Of a DNA stretch of 36,004 bases, positions 1-8,013 are shown piece by piece. The notes under the pieces are model-generated. The model was given only the letters and a program-made list of their open reading frames with translations, was not told the origin of the DNA and did no database searches. This DNA is from Actinomycetes bacterium. GTDB lineage: Bacteria > Actinomycetota > Acidimicrobiia > Acidimicrobiales > RAAP-2. The first letter of the stretch is position 1. The number at the start of each line of letters is the position of its first letter. A program made the translations under genes and the position numbers. The stretch spans positions 1 to 36,004 of the forward strand of contig JAKBAB010000011.1 in NCBI GenBank assembly GCA_021815645.1. Direction: 5' to 3'.

Positions 1-294
1 GGTGTAGTCGTCGAGTAGCTCGGGCGCGAAGTACCCCAGGTCCGCCAGCACCGGGTAGAGCCCGATCGCGGCGTGGCCCTTAGACAAGATGAACCGGTCC
101 CGCTCCGGCCAGCGGGGATTCGCCGGATCGAGGCGCAGGACGTGGTAGTAGAGCGTGGCGAGGAGTTCGGCCGCGGAGAAGGTCCCGCTGTAGTGGCCCG
201 CACCGGCGATTCGCGCGAGACGGAGGGTCTCGAGCCGGATAAACCTCGCCCGCTCTTCGATCCGATCAATCAACTCCCCGGGGGGTTCGGTCAC
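1..294 (-). CDS. Transketolase, N-terminal (thiamine-diphosphate) subunit, cut by window edge
   Basis: The minus strand from 294 to the window edge is open for 98 codons and is not interrupted. The visible protein begins with a GTG start and contains a GHYSGTFSAAELLATLYY segment near residues 32-50 and RDRFILSKGHAA near residues 67-78. These are typical of the N-terminal half of transketolases that are split into two polypeptides; the SKGH histidine region contacts thiamine diphosphate. Split transketolases transfer two-carbon ketol units between sugar phosphates in the cytosol. The GTG overlaps the TGA of the upstream ABC ATPase gene (GTGA at 291-294), so it is probably the last seen member of the transporter operon. 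The C-terminal part and any partner subunit lie outside the window. A 1-deoxyxylulose-phosphate synthase-like relative cannot be excluded, but the split-transketolase start fits best. Confidence 0.82.
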   Translation of the reverse strand, partial: MTEPPGELIDRIEERARFIRLETLRLARIAGAGHYSGTFSAAELLATLYYHVLRLDPANPRWPERDRFILSKGHAAIGLYPVLADLGYFAPELLDDYT

Positions 295-1136
295 GAGGTC
301 TCCTCTCGTAGTTTCGACGACGCCCGCAGCGGCGCGGGGTGGGGGTGAGCGGCCAGCAACGACCGGGTGTACTCGTCGCGTGGCGCGCGAAACACTTCGG
401 CCGTCGGTCCCACTTCGACGACGCGGCCGAGGTGCATGATCGCCACTCGGTCGGCCACTTCGGCGATCACCGAGAGCTGGTGAGCGACGAAAATAATGGA
501 GAGGCCCAGTTCGTCGCGCAGGTCGAGAAAGAGGTTGAGCAACTGGGTCTGGATGGACACGTCCAGGGCGCTCACCGCCTCGTCGGCGATCACCACGTCG
601 GGACCCACCGCGAGGGCGCGCGCGATAGCGACGCGCTGTCGCTGCCCCCCCGATAACTCCTCGGGGCGTCTGCGCGCCGTCGCCGCGGGCAGACGCACGA
701 AGTCGAGAAAGCGCGCGACGAACTGTTCGGGGTGCTCGCTACCGCTCTGGTGGTGTACGCGACCGGCTTCGAGTATCGCCGCACCCACGCTCATCCGGGG
801 GTTGAGCGACGAGTAGGGGTCTTGAAAGACCATCTGCATCCGTCGACGGGTCTCACGAAGGGCCCGTCCCGACAGGGATCGCACGTCTACGCCGTCGAAA
901 GTAATACGCCCGGCGTCGGGTTCGACGAGCCGGATAATCATTCGGGCCAACGTGGTTTTGCCGCTGCCCGATCCGCCGGCCAGCCCGAGAATCTCTCCGG
1001 GCGCCAACTGAAAACTCACGTCGTCAACCGCGGCGTGGGCCGGTCGTTTTCGACGGGCCACGGCGTCGGTCCAACCACGGCGCAGCGCGAAACTCTTACT
1101 CAGTCCCTCGACCTCGAGCGTCGGTCCCGCGGTCAC
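291..1136 (-). CDS. Peptide/nickel-type ABC transporter ATPase (DppF/OppF-like)
   Basis: This is the second ATP-binding subunit of a peptide/opine/nickel-class importer, 281 residues long. Walker A is GGSGSGKTT, the ABC signature is LSGGQRQRVAIARA, and Walker B plus D-loop read VVIADEAVSALDVS, the form usual in DppF/OppF. The N-terminus resembles the family (TLEVEGLSKSFALRRGW). The open frame runs further upstream to 1280, but that extension lies inside the preceding ATPase gene. The GTG at 1136 forms a GTGA overlap with that gene's stop and is the better start. The protein ends soon after the ATPase core and lacks the cysteine-rich C-terminal oligopeptide domain seen in its partner. It is presumed to form a heterodimer with the 1133-2158 product under the two permeases. 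The substrate is unknown. Confidence 0.9.
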   Translation of the reverse strand: MTAGPTLEVEGLSKSFALRRGWTDAVARRKRPAHAAVDDVSFQLAPGEILGLAGGSGSGKTTLARMIIRLVEPDAGRITFDGVDVRSLSGRALRETRRRMQMVFQDPYSSLNPRMSVGAAILEAGRVHHQSGSEHPEQFVARFLDFVRLPAATARRRPEELSGGQRQRVAIARALAVGPDVVIADEAVSALDVSIQTQLLNLFLDLRDELGLSIIFVAHQLSVIAEVADRVAIMHLGRVVEVGPTAEVFRAPRDEYTRSLLAAHPHPAPLRASSKLREETS

Positions 1137-2158
1137 GACGGCCCACCCACTCGCGACGACTCTGTAGCCCCGGGCGGGTCGCTCCACTCCCCCACGAACG
1201 GGCAGGCCGTCACGTGGCTCGGCCCAACGGGGCGTAGGGACATGTCCACCGACGAGCAGCGCGCGCTCGCGTGCGCGCACCGGTCGGCGAACGGACAGCC
1301 CTCGCCGACGTCGGCGGGATTCGGTGGCTGCCCGGGTATGCCCTCACGTCGTACGCGCCGCCCGGCCGCCTCCAGGCGGGGAATGGACTCCAGTAGGGCC
1401 CGCGTGTAGGGGTGTTGGGGCTCGGTACAGACTTGGGTGACCGGTCCACTCTCCATCACCCGGCCGCCGTACATCACGACCACGCGGTCGCAGACCTGAG
1501 CGACGACCCCGAAGTCGTGCGAGACCAGCAGCACCGCCATACCCGTGTCGTCGCGCAGTCGGCTCATCAGCGCCAAGATCTGCGCCTGGGTCGTGACGTC
1601 GAGGGCGGTCGTCGGTTCGTCTCCGATGAGTAACTTCGGGCCCGCGGAAATGGCGATGGCGATCATGACCCGCTGGCGCATCCCCCCGGAGAGTTCGTGG
1701 GGGTAGGAGCGTTGACGCTCCGCACCCCGATCAATTCCGACGCTCTCGAACAGTTCAATCGTTCGGGCGCGGGCGTCGATCTTGCTCATTCCGGCGTTAA
1801 CCCGTAACGCCTCGGCGACCTGTTCGCCCACGCGCTGGGTGGGGTTGAGGCAACTGTAGGGGTCTTGAAAGACCATGCCGACGTTGTGTCGACGGTGGTC
1901 GCGCAACTCGCGATCGGACAATTTAGTGACGTCGCGCCCGAGAAACTCAATGGCCCGCGCGCGCATGACGCCGTGGGCGGGCATGAGGCGCAAAATGGAG
2001 CGGCAACTCACGCTCTTACCCGAACCGGACTCTCCCACTAGCCCAACCACTTCACCCACGCCCACGTCGAAGCTAACGTCGCGCACGACGGTCAACTCTC
2101 CGCGTCGTTGGCGAAAGGCGATGGACAGTTCTTCGACGTTGAGCAGCGGGTCGGTCAT
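1133..2158 (-). CDS. Peptide/nickel-type ABC transporter ATPase (DppD/OppD-like)
   Basis: This 341-residue ATPase powers import together with the 291-1136 product. Walker A is GESGSGKS near residues 41-48, the signature is LSGGMRQRVMIAIA, and Walker B is LLIGDEPTTALDVT. The C-terminal region carries the cysteine pattern typical of the oligopeptide/dipeptide transporter C-terminal domain (CPFADRC, then ARC and TACPF), which in some relatives binds an iron-sulfur cluster. Its ATG overlaps the TGA of the upstream permease gene (ATGA, 2155-2158), and its own TGA overlaps the next GTG, so the subunits are translationally coupled. Family assignment is firm. Whether the solute is a peptide, a sugar conjugate or another small molecule is not shown. 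Confidence 0.93.
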   Translation of the reverse strand: MTDPLLNVEELSIAFRQRRGELTVVRDVSFDVGVGEVVGLVGESGSGKSVSCRSILRLMPAHGVMRARAIEFLGRDVTKLSDRELRDHRRHNVGMVFQDPYSCLNPTQRVGEQVAEALRVNAGMSKIDARARTIELFESVGIDRGAERQRSYPHELSGGMRQRVMIAIAISAGPKLLIGDEPTTALDVTTQAQILALMSRLRDDTGMAVLLVSHDFGVVAQVCDRVVVMYGGRVMESGPVTQVCTEPQHPYTRALLESIPRLEAAGRRVRREGIPGQPPNPADVGEGCPFADRCAHASARCSSVDMSLRPVGPSHVTACPFVGEWSDPPGATESSRVGGPS

Positions 2159-3012
2159 AGTCGCCCCTGAGCGAGGTCCCCGCGGGTTATGCCGTCACCG
2201 ATGAGGCTCACCCCAAACCCGAACAGGACCAAGACGGCTCCGGGCAGCGTCGTTATCCACCACGCACTGAGCAGGTAACCCTGGCCGCTCGCGATGATCG
2301 AACCGAGATCGGCCCCCGGCGCCTGTTGACCCAGCCCCAAGTAGGACATGCCCGCCAGCACGAGCATGTTGACCACCACGTCGACCGTTGAGTACACGAG
2401 GCTCGTTCGAACCAGGTTGGGCAGCGCGTGGCGAAAGATCGTTCTTAGGTGGGAGTACCCGAGGGCGCGCGTCGACATGATGAAGGGCTGCTCGCGCAGC
2501 GAGAGCATCTCGGCGCGCGCCAGGCGGGCGTAGAGGGCCCAGCCCACGATTACGATGCCGATCGCCACACCCTTGAGGCCGGGACCGACGATGGCCACGA
2601 CCGCCAGCACCAAGACGATGAAGGGGAAGGCCACGACGGTGTCGGCGACCCGACCGACGATCGCGTCGAACCAGCCCCCGACGTAGCCGGAGACCGTTCC
2701 GATAATCACCCCAACGACCAGACCCAAATAAGTGATGAGGGCCACAATTAGCACGTCGATGCGCAGCCCGAATAGCACGCGCGACCACACGTCACGGCCC
2801 ACGAAGTCCGTCCCCATCCAGTGGTGCCACGACGGCCCCTGGAGGGCGACGAGGACGTTGACCTGGTTGGGCGGATAGGGGGCGAGGTAGGGCGCCAGCA
2901 GCGAGGCGACCAGTAGCAGGCCAACGACGAAGAAGCCCGTCGTTAGCTCCCAGTTCTGTAGGCGACGAATCGACCAGCGGCGAGACCTCACGAGCGCGAG
3001 CGCGTTACTCAC
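2155..3012 (-). CDS. Peptide/nickel-type ABC transporter permease (DppC/OppC-like)
   Basis: This inner-membrane subunit has 285 residues. After a basic N-terminus and a first membrane helix (FFVVGLLLVASLLAPYLAPY) comes the family hallmark HHWMGTDFVGRDVWSRVLFG near residues 63-82. Several further hydrophobic helices follow, and then the EAA-type loop ALGYSHLRTIFRHALPN that docks on the ATPases. The motif SYLGLGQQAPGADLGS is also characteristic of DppC. The start is a GTG at 3012, eight bases inside the end of the preceding permease gene, which suggests coupled translation. About six transmembrane segments are expected. It forms the translocation pore with the 3005-3952 product. Confidence 0.93.
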   Translation of the reverse strand: MSNALALVRSRRWSIRRLQNWELTTGFFVVGLLLVASLLAPYLAPYPPNQVNVLVALQGPSWHHWMGTDFVGRDVWSRVLFGLRIDVLIVALITYLGLVVGVIIGTVSGYVGGWFDAIVGRVADTVVAFPFIVLVLAVVAIVGPGLKGVAIGIVIVGWALYARLARAEMLSLREQPFIMSTRALGYSHLRTIFRHALPNLVRTSLVYSTVDVVVNMLVLAGMSYLGLGQQAPGADLGSIIASGQGYLLSAWWITTLPGAVLVLFGFGVSLIGDGITRGDLAQGRL

Positions 3013-3952
3013 TGCGCACCCCCGGTCGAACCCGTGGGTCGAGCACGACCTGCATCAGGTCGGTGGCGAGATTGAGGAAGACCACGACGGCGCCCGCCAG
3101 TACCGCGATCGTCTCAACTAGGGGGTAGTCGCGCTGTTCGACCGCTTGGAACAGTAACGTGCCCAGTCCCGGTATCTGAAAAACCTGTTCGAGCACGACC
3201 GTGCCACCGATGAGGAAACCGACGTTGACCGCGAGCACGGTAATCGTCGGCATTACCGCGTTACGCATAACGTGGCGGGTAAGTATCCGCCGCGTAGAAA
3301 GTCCGCGGGCGTTCGCGGCCTCGATGTACTCGAGCGACAGTACGTGTCGGATGCTCGTTCGCAGCGTTCGTACGATGACCGCCAACAGTGATAACCCCAG
3401 GGCGATGGCCGGCAAGGTCAGTGACTGGACGACGCCGAAGAACCCCGAGCCGTAGCCCGACACCGGGAGCCAGTGAAGTTTCAGAGCGAAAACGACCGCC
3501 AGAATTAGACCGGACCAAAATGTCGGCATGGCGAAACTGATGGTCGTGAACACCCGGATCCCGTGATCGAGTGGTCGCTCCGCGCGCAGCGCCGACGCCA
3601 CCGCGAGCGGGACCCCGAGAACCAGCGCCACGATGAGGCCGTAGGCGATCAGGGCCAGGCTGGGCACGGCGCGCTGGGCGATCAGTGACGAGATGCTCTG
3701 AGAAAAGGTGAAGGACGTCCCGAAGTGCCCGGTCACCAAGTGACCGAGGAAGAGTCCGAACTGCTTGGCGAGGGGTTGATTTAGCCCCAGGCTGTCGCTG
3801 ATTTGGCGTATCTCGCTCGGCGTCGCTCGAGGTCCCAGCATGGTCGCCACGGGATTGCCCGGCACGAAGTGGATGAGGGAGAAGGCGAAGAACGACAGCA
3901 GTACTAGTTGGATCAGGCTCACGCCGACGCGCCGCGCCACGTACCCCGTCAC
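3005..3952 (-). CDS. Peptide/nickel-type ABC transporter permease (DppB/OppB-like)
   Basis: This 315-residue membrane protein begins GYVARRVGVSLIQLVLLSFF, the usual DppB opening, followed by HFVPGNPVATMLGP. The central segment has the conserved SFAMPTFWSGLILAVVF helix and LPVSGYGSGF loop. The EAA loop reads AANARGLSTRRILTRHVMRN, and the end has VFQIPGLGTLLFQAVEQRDYP. Six membrane segments can be drawn. The start is GTG at 3952, preceded by a G-rich ribosome-binding stretch that lies partly in a hairpin (see 3955-3978). It directly follows the solute-binding protein gene and precedes dppC-like 2155-3012 with an eight-base overlap. Confidence 0.93.
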   Translation of the reverse strand: MTGYVARRVGVSLIQLVLLSFFAFSLIHFVPGNPVATMLGPRATPSEIRQISDSLGLNQPLAKQFGLFLGHLVTGHFGTSFTFSQSISSLIAQRAVPSLALIAYGLIVALVLGVPLAVASALRAERPLDHGIRVFTTISFAMPTFWSGLILAVVFALKLHWLPVSGYGSGFFGVVQSLTLPAIALGLSLLAVIVRTLRTSIRHVLSLEYIEAANARGLSTRRILTRHVMRNAVMPTITVLAVNVGFLIGGTVVLEQVFQIPGLGTLLFQAVEQRDYPLVETIAVLAGAVVVFLNLATDLMQVVLDPRVRPGVRSE

Positions 3953-3954
3953 CG

Positions 3955-3978
3955 GACCCCCCCTAGGGGAGAGGGGTC
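3955..3978 (-). promoter_or_regulatory. Intercistronic stem-loop covering the permease ribosome-binding site
   Basis: In the 63-base gap between the binding-protein stop and the permease start, GACCCC and GGGGTC arms (3973-3978 and 3955-3960) can pair, with an inner CCCCTAGGGG palindrome as an alternative fold. The G-rich arm also supplies the likely Shine-Dalgarno sequence of the permease gene. Such a hairpin would stabilise the upstream mRNA end and damp permease translation. Periplasmic-binding-protein operons often use this arrangement to keep binding protein in excess. The function here is inferred. Confidence 0.45.
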
Positions 3979-4015
3979 TCGGTGGCTACGAGGCTGTGAC
4001 ACGACGCGTGGGCGA

Positions 4016-5647
4016 TTACGGCGCAATCCACGTGTACTGCAGAGAGTCGGCACCGAGCGGGTCGAGGTACGTCCCGCACACGTTCGACTGGTGCGCGTTC
4101 AAAAAGGGCAAGTCCATCACGTTGATGAAGGGGGTCTGGGCCATCAGCGCGGCCTGAATCTTGGGCCACATCGTCACCCGCGCGGCGTTGCTCTGGGTGT
4201 GGTCGAAGGTCGTGACCATGTTGGCGATGGTCGGGTCGTTCCACCACGAGAAGAAGCTGTACCCACCGCCGCCGTAGGTCGTAACGAACGTCGCGTACTC
4301 GTCGGGGACCGTGACGTCACTCGTGAACTCGGCGTAGGGGAAGGTTAGGTCGTACTGACCCTTCATGTACAGCGCCGTCATGGTGGCCTGGTCCTCGCTG
4401 ATCAGCTTGACCTTGATGCCAATCGAAGCCCACTCGGCCTGGAGGATGAGGACCAGGTTCGTGTACTCGGCGTAACCGCTCGGGTACTGCAACGTCGTGG
4501 AAAAGCCCTTCGGGAAGTCCGACTTGGCCATGTACTTTTTCGCCAGCGCCAAGTTGTAGCTGTAGGGCTTGACTACCGAGTTGGGGGCGTCGTACTTGAG
4601 TTGGGGCAAGACGCTGTTGGGTATGGTCCCCAGGCCGTCGAAGACGGTCTTGTTGATGAGCGGGCGATTAATCGCGTACTCCATCGCCAAGCGAACGTCG
4701 AGGTTTTGGAACTGCTTGCGCTGGTGGTTGAGCCACAGTCCCACCCAGTAGGGCACTTTGGCCGGTTGCAGAACGAGCTTGGGGTTGGACTTGACGGTGG
4801 CCACTTGGGAGAAGGGGATGCCGTCGGCGATCTGGGCCTGGTTGTTCTCCAAGTCCAGTAGGCGCGTGTTGTCGTTCTGCGCGTACTGGTAGGTCACCGA
4901 GTTCAGGTACGGCAGACCCGGCTGCCAGTAGTAGGTGTTACGGCTGAAGGAGATCGACGAGCCGCGGACCCACTTGTTCAGCTTGAACGGTCCGGTACCC
5001 ACCGGATTGTTCCAAAAATTCTTACCCTCCTTCGTGACGAGGTTCTTCGGCACGATAAACGCGTCGAAGATGCTCATGTTGTAGAGCAGACCCGGCGTCG
5101 GCGTCGAGAGAGTCATCTCGACGGTCGAGTTGTTAAGGGCGCGCGCGCTCTTAAAGCCCCCCGACAGAACGGCCGTCTCGTCGAGCTTGGGGTTCGCGAA
5201 GTAGTCGAGGGAAAAGACCACGTCGGCCGCGGTCACGGGCTGACCGTTCGAGAACTTTATGCCCGGGCGGATGTGAAATACGTAGCTCAGTCCGTTCGCG
5301 GACACCGTCCAACTACTGGCGACCGCGGGCACGATGTTCTGCGTTTTCCCGGTGGGGTCGGGCATGACGAGTCCCTGATACAAGAGCGTGTCGGCGAAAA
5401 TGTCACCGTTGCCGTTGGTGGGAAAGAAGGGGTTGAGCGTCACCGGCCCCGTTTGACGGGCGTAGGTGAGCGATCCGCCCCGGACCGGTGTGCCCGAACA
5501 GACCGTGGAGGTCGTGTGGCTCTTAACCGAAGCCGAGGCGCTAACGGCGGGCAGGACCAACCCCACCATCGCGAGCGCCAGCGCCCCTTCGACCATCCAG
5601 TAACGGTGCCGCCGCGACCGGTAACTAACTTCGCGAGTGCTCAACAC
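4016..5647 (-). CDS. Extracellular solute-binding protein, family 5 (peptide/nickel class)
   Basis: This is the ligand receptor of the importer, about 543 residues. A basic stretch (YRSRRHRYW) and a hydrophobic helix (GALALAMVGLVLPAV) end in SASA, a plausible signal-peptidase I site. No lipobox cysteine follows the helix, so the protein looks secreted or wall-held rather than a lipoprotein. Family hallmarks include GGSLTYARQTGPVTLNPF, ASSWTVSANGLSYVFHIRPG with KFSNGQPVTAADVVFS, and NNPVGTGPFKL. The mature chain has only two cysteines, one near each end. The open frame extends upstream to 5722, but AGGAGG at 5652-5657 sits just before GTG 5647 (4 bases) and TTG 5644 (7 bases), so the start is one of these two. 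A promoter lies at 5722-5750. The ligand is unknown. Confidence 0.9.
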   Translation of the reverse strand: MLSTREVSYRSRRHRYWMVEGALALAMVGLVLPAVSASASVKSHTTSTVCSGTPVRGGSLTYARQTGPVTLNPFFPTNGNGDIFADTLLYQGLVMPDPTGKTQNIVPAVASSWTVSANGLSYVFHIRPGIKFSNGQPVTAADVVFSLDYFANPKLDETAVLSGGFKSARALNNSTVEMTLSTPTPGLLYNMSIFDAFIVPKNLVTKEGKNFWNNPVGTGPFKLNKWVRGSSISFSRNTYYWQPGLPYLNSVTYQYAQNDNTRLLDLENNQAQIADGIPFSQVATVKSNPKLVLQPAKVPYWVGLWLNHQRKQFQNLDVRLAMEYAINRPLINKTVFDGLGTIPNSVLPQLKYDAPNSVVKPYSYNLALAKKYMAKSDFPKGFSTTLQYPSGYAEYTNLVLILQAEWASIGIKVKLISEDQATMTALYMKGQYDLTFPYAEFTSDVTVPDEYATFVTTYGGGGYSFFSWWNDPTIANMVTTFDHTQSNAARVTMWPKIQAALMAQTPFINVMDLPFLNAHQSNVCGTYLDPLGADSLQYTWIAP

Positions 5648-5721
5648 AACCCCTCCTGCCTCCCTTGGGTCGAACCACACAACGATCTTCCGCTGATCAG
5701 CTCGGCTGCGATAATCGGGCA

Positions 5722-5750
5722 AGCATACGTGGCACGAGCCCCCATTTCAA
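5722..5750 (-). promoter_or_regulatory. Sigma-A type promoter for the transporter operon
   Basis: On the minus strand TTGAAA (5745-5750) is separated by exactly 17 bases from TATGCT (5722-5727). The A/T-rich run at about 5762-5775 just upstream of the -35 could act as an UP element and stands out in this GC-rich window. The predicted transcript would start near 5715 and cover the binding protein, permeases, ATPases and transketolase. The gap 5648-5777 holds nothing else recognisable. Confidence 0.6.
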
Positions 5751-5777
5751 GCCGGACGTCCAATAAAAATAAATTCC

Positions 5778-6728
5778 CTACTTGACGGCCAGGGCGTTCG
5801 CGGGAGAGCCCACCGCCCCGCGTACGTGCAGGGGGGCACTGGCGAGGAGAAATTCGTACACCGCGTCCCGGGCGCAGTCCGCGGCCAGGGCCTCGAGGTC
5901 CCATAACTCCCCGATCGCGAAGCCGAACTGGCCGATGAGGACCCGATGTAAGAAGCCGAAGGGTCGAGCCTGGTCGGAAAAGTCCGGCGGCCACACCTCC
6001 AGGGCGAAGGTATCAGTAGCCACGGCGGCCGCCCCACTGTCCCAGAGGTACTGAGCCATCTCTTCGGTGTGCTCGACGCCCGGCGCGACCAAATCTTGGC
6101 TCAGCGCCGCGCGCTCGTCGGGCCCGAGCGAGCGGTACCACGAAAGAAATCCCGTCCGGATAACGATCGCGCAGCCCGCAGAGTACGTCAGGGAGTGGGC
6201 CGTGCGCGCGGCCTCTAACTCCTCGACCGTAATGGCTCCGCCCCGCCCGGTGGGGTCGCGTGAGCTAACGCGCGCGACGTCGAGTAAGAGGCCGCGCGTG
6301 ACTACGCCGCGGCGACTCCAGTGGTCGATGGTATTGCGACCGCGCTCGAGCACGTCGGCGACGGATCGTCCATTGTAAAAAACTCCCGGGCGCGCCGCCA
6401 CGTGCGCGAGGGAGTCCCACTGACTCGAGATCTGGAGAAAGAGATTGTCGACCACGTCGTCGAGATCCTCCGACGCGTCACCGGCGGGGACGAGCACGCG
6501 GTGCGCGTGAAGCGAGCGGGTCACGTCCAGGGGCGGGCGGAACGTATCGAGTGCCGCGTCGAGACCGAACGACACGCCGCGACGCACTAGCCGAGCGGCC
6601 GCGACGACCACCGCCTCGTCAATCAGGTTCAAGCGACCGAGCGAGTCGTCCTCGCCGAAGAGACCCCACGCCGTCGCGACGCCGTCGCCGTCGCGCGGCA
6701 GCGACGCGTAGGGGGGCAACTCGACCAC
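5778..6728 (-). CDS. Cyclase-family (kynurenine formamidase-like) metal-dependent hydrolase
   Basis: This 316-residue protein belongs to the cyclase/amidohydrolase group that includes bacterial kynurenine formamidases. Visible family segments are WGLFGEDDSLGRLNLI near residues 21-36, QWDSLAHVAA near 103-112 followed by FYNG, TRGLLLDVAR, and an AGCAIVIRTGF strand. The QWDSLAH form replaces the HGTHxDxPxH metal motif of classical formamidases and marks the longer subfamily of unknown substrate. The open frame continues upstream to 6836 inside the aminotransferase gene. GTG at 6728, two bases after that gene's TGA, is the best start. It is the last gene of the aldolase-kinase-aminotransferase run. 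It could hydrolyse an amide or lactone of the imported compound, but that is inference. Confidence 0.8.
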   Translation of the reverse strand: MVELPPYASLPRDGDGVATAWGLFGEDDSLGRLNLIDEAVVVAAARLVRRGVSFGLDAALDTFRPPLDVTRSLHAHRVLVPAGDASEDLDDVVDNLFLQISSQWDSLAHVAARPGVFYNGRSVADVLERGRNTIDHWSRRGVVTRGLLLDVARVSSRDPTGRGGAITVEELEAARTAHSLTYSAGCAIVIRTGFLSWYRSLGPDERAALSQDLVAPGVEHTEEMAQYLWDSGAAAVATDTFALEVWPPDFSDQARPFGFLHRVLIGQFGFAIGELWDLEALAADCARDAVYEFLLASAPLHVRGAVGSPANALAVK

Positions 6729-6730
6729 GC

Positions 6731-7993
6731 TCAGCGCCCGTTCGAAGCAGCCGCCCGTAACTCGCGAAAAGCGCCGTCCGAGGCCGTGAGTGCGAGGTCG
6801 AGGTCTCCGTCGGTCATCGCCGCCGAAACGAACCAATTGTGTCGCGGGTGCAAGTAGAGACCGTGACGGAGCGCCGCGGTGGCGAAGGCGGTCGCTACTT
6901 TGTGGTTGACGTCGCCGGCGAAAGTGACGTAGGGCATCTGCGGCGGCCCACTCTGGAGGATCGTGAACCCCCAGCGTTGGGCCTGGCTCGCGAGACCGGC
7001 CCGAAACGCCTCACCGCGACTTCGCATGGTCGCTACGGCGTCTTCGCTCTCGAGCGCGGACAACGTCGCGAGCGAAGCGGCCATGGCGACCGACGAGAAC
7101 CAAAATGAGCCCGTTGTAAAGAGCGACGTGGCCGCGGCCCGGAACCGGTCGCGCCCGAGCACGGCGGCCAGGGCGTAACCGTTGGCGATGGCCTTACTCC
7201 ACGCGGAGAGGTCCGGTTCCACACCAATGGGCTCCCAGCTGCCCCCGAAATTGAGTCGAAGTCCACCGCGAACGTCGTCGAGGATGAGCGCGGCGCCCGT
7301 CTCATCACACAGGGCGCGCAGACCTTTCGCGAACGCGACGTCGACGAGTTCCTGGTCGAAACCGGCGTCGTGTTTGAACGGCGACACGACGATGGCCGCC
7401 ACTTCGTCGGTCATCGCCGCGCGTACGGACTCGAGGTCGTTGTAGGTGTAGTAACCGATATTCGCCCGGTCCTGCGGCGTCGTGCCGGCCAGTACCGGCG
7501 TGCACCAGGGCGCCGCGCCGTGATACGCGCCGCTCGCGACGAGCACCCGCGGCCGGCCGGTCTCGGCGCGGGCCACCGTAACGCATAGCGTGGTCGCGTC
7601 CGTACCGTTCTTTTGAAACATCGCCCACTGGGCGTGCGAGACGACCTCGACCAATCGCTCGGCCAGTTCGACCATTCGCTCCGAGGGACCATTCAGGCAG
7701 TCTCCCGAGTTGGTCTGCGCTCGCGCGGCCGCCTCCACCGCACCGTGGCGGTGTCCGAGGATGACCGGTCCCCAACTACACATGAGGTCGACGTACTCGC
7801 GCCCGTCCACGTCGATAACCCGCGCGCCCTGACCGCTTCGAAAGAACTGCGGGTACTCGGGCGGCAAGGCACCCACGTTGAGGTGGCCGTACATCCCCCC
7901 GGGGATTACCCGCGCGGCCCTGGCGCGTAACTCGTTATCACGAAGACGCGGGGCGCCTGTCCCCACTACTGCGGTTCCACTCTCACTCGTCAC
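6731..7993 (-). CDS. Class III PLP-dependent aminotransferase (glutamate-1-semialdehyde aminomutase-like)
   Basis: This 420-residue fold-type I enzyme uses pyridoxal phosphate. FRSGQGARVIDVDGREYVDL near residues 51-70 and GPVILGHRH near 75-83 are typical of the GSA-aminomutase branch. FQKNGTDAT near 126-134 forms the phosphate-binding loop. D239 in ILDDVRGG should hold the pyridine nitrogen, and SAWSKAIANG contains K267, the expected Schiff-base lysine. The usual DEV after the aspartate strand is DDV here. The start is GTG at 7993. Because it lies between a sugar kinase and a hydrolase, it is more likely a catabolic amino-acid or amino-sugar transaminase than the haem-pathway HemL. The true substrate is unknown. 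Confidence 0.85.
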   Translation of the reverse strand: MTSESGTAVVGTGAPRLRDNELRARAARVIPGGMYGHLNVGALPPEYPQFFRSGQGARVIDVDGREYVDLMCSWGPVILGHRHGAVEAAARAQTNSGDCLNGPSERMVELAERLVEVVSHAQWAMFQKNGTDATTLCVTVARAETGRPRVLVASGAYHGAAPWCTPVLAGTTPQDRANIGYYTYNDLESVRAAMTDEVAAIVVSPFKHDAGFDQELVDVAFAKGLRALCDETGAALILDDVRGGLRLNFGGSWEPIGVEPDLSAWSKAIANGYALAAVLGRDRFRAAATSLFTTGSFWFSSVAMAASLATLSALESEDAVATMRSRGEAFRAGLASQAQRWGFTILQSGPPQMPYVTFAGDVNHKVATAFATAALRHGLYLHPRHNWFVSAAMTDGDLDLALTASDGAFRELRAAASNGR

Positions 7994-8013
7994 GTCCGGC
8001 CTCTCTCACTTAT

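Noticed and set aside
1137-1280. Upstream extension of the second ABC ATPase
   Set aside because: It lies wholly inside the preceding ATPase gene, has no family similarity, and the GTGA overlap start gives the normal N-terminus.
6729-6836. Upstream extension of the cyclase-family hydrolase
   Set aside because: It overlaps the aminotransferase end and is arginine-rich noise; the GTG just after the aminotransferase stop is better.
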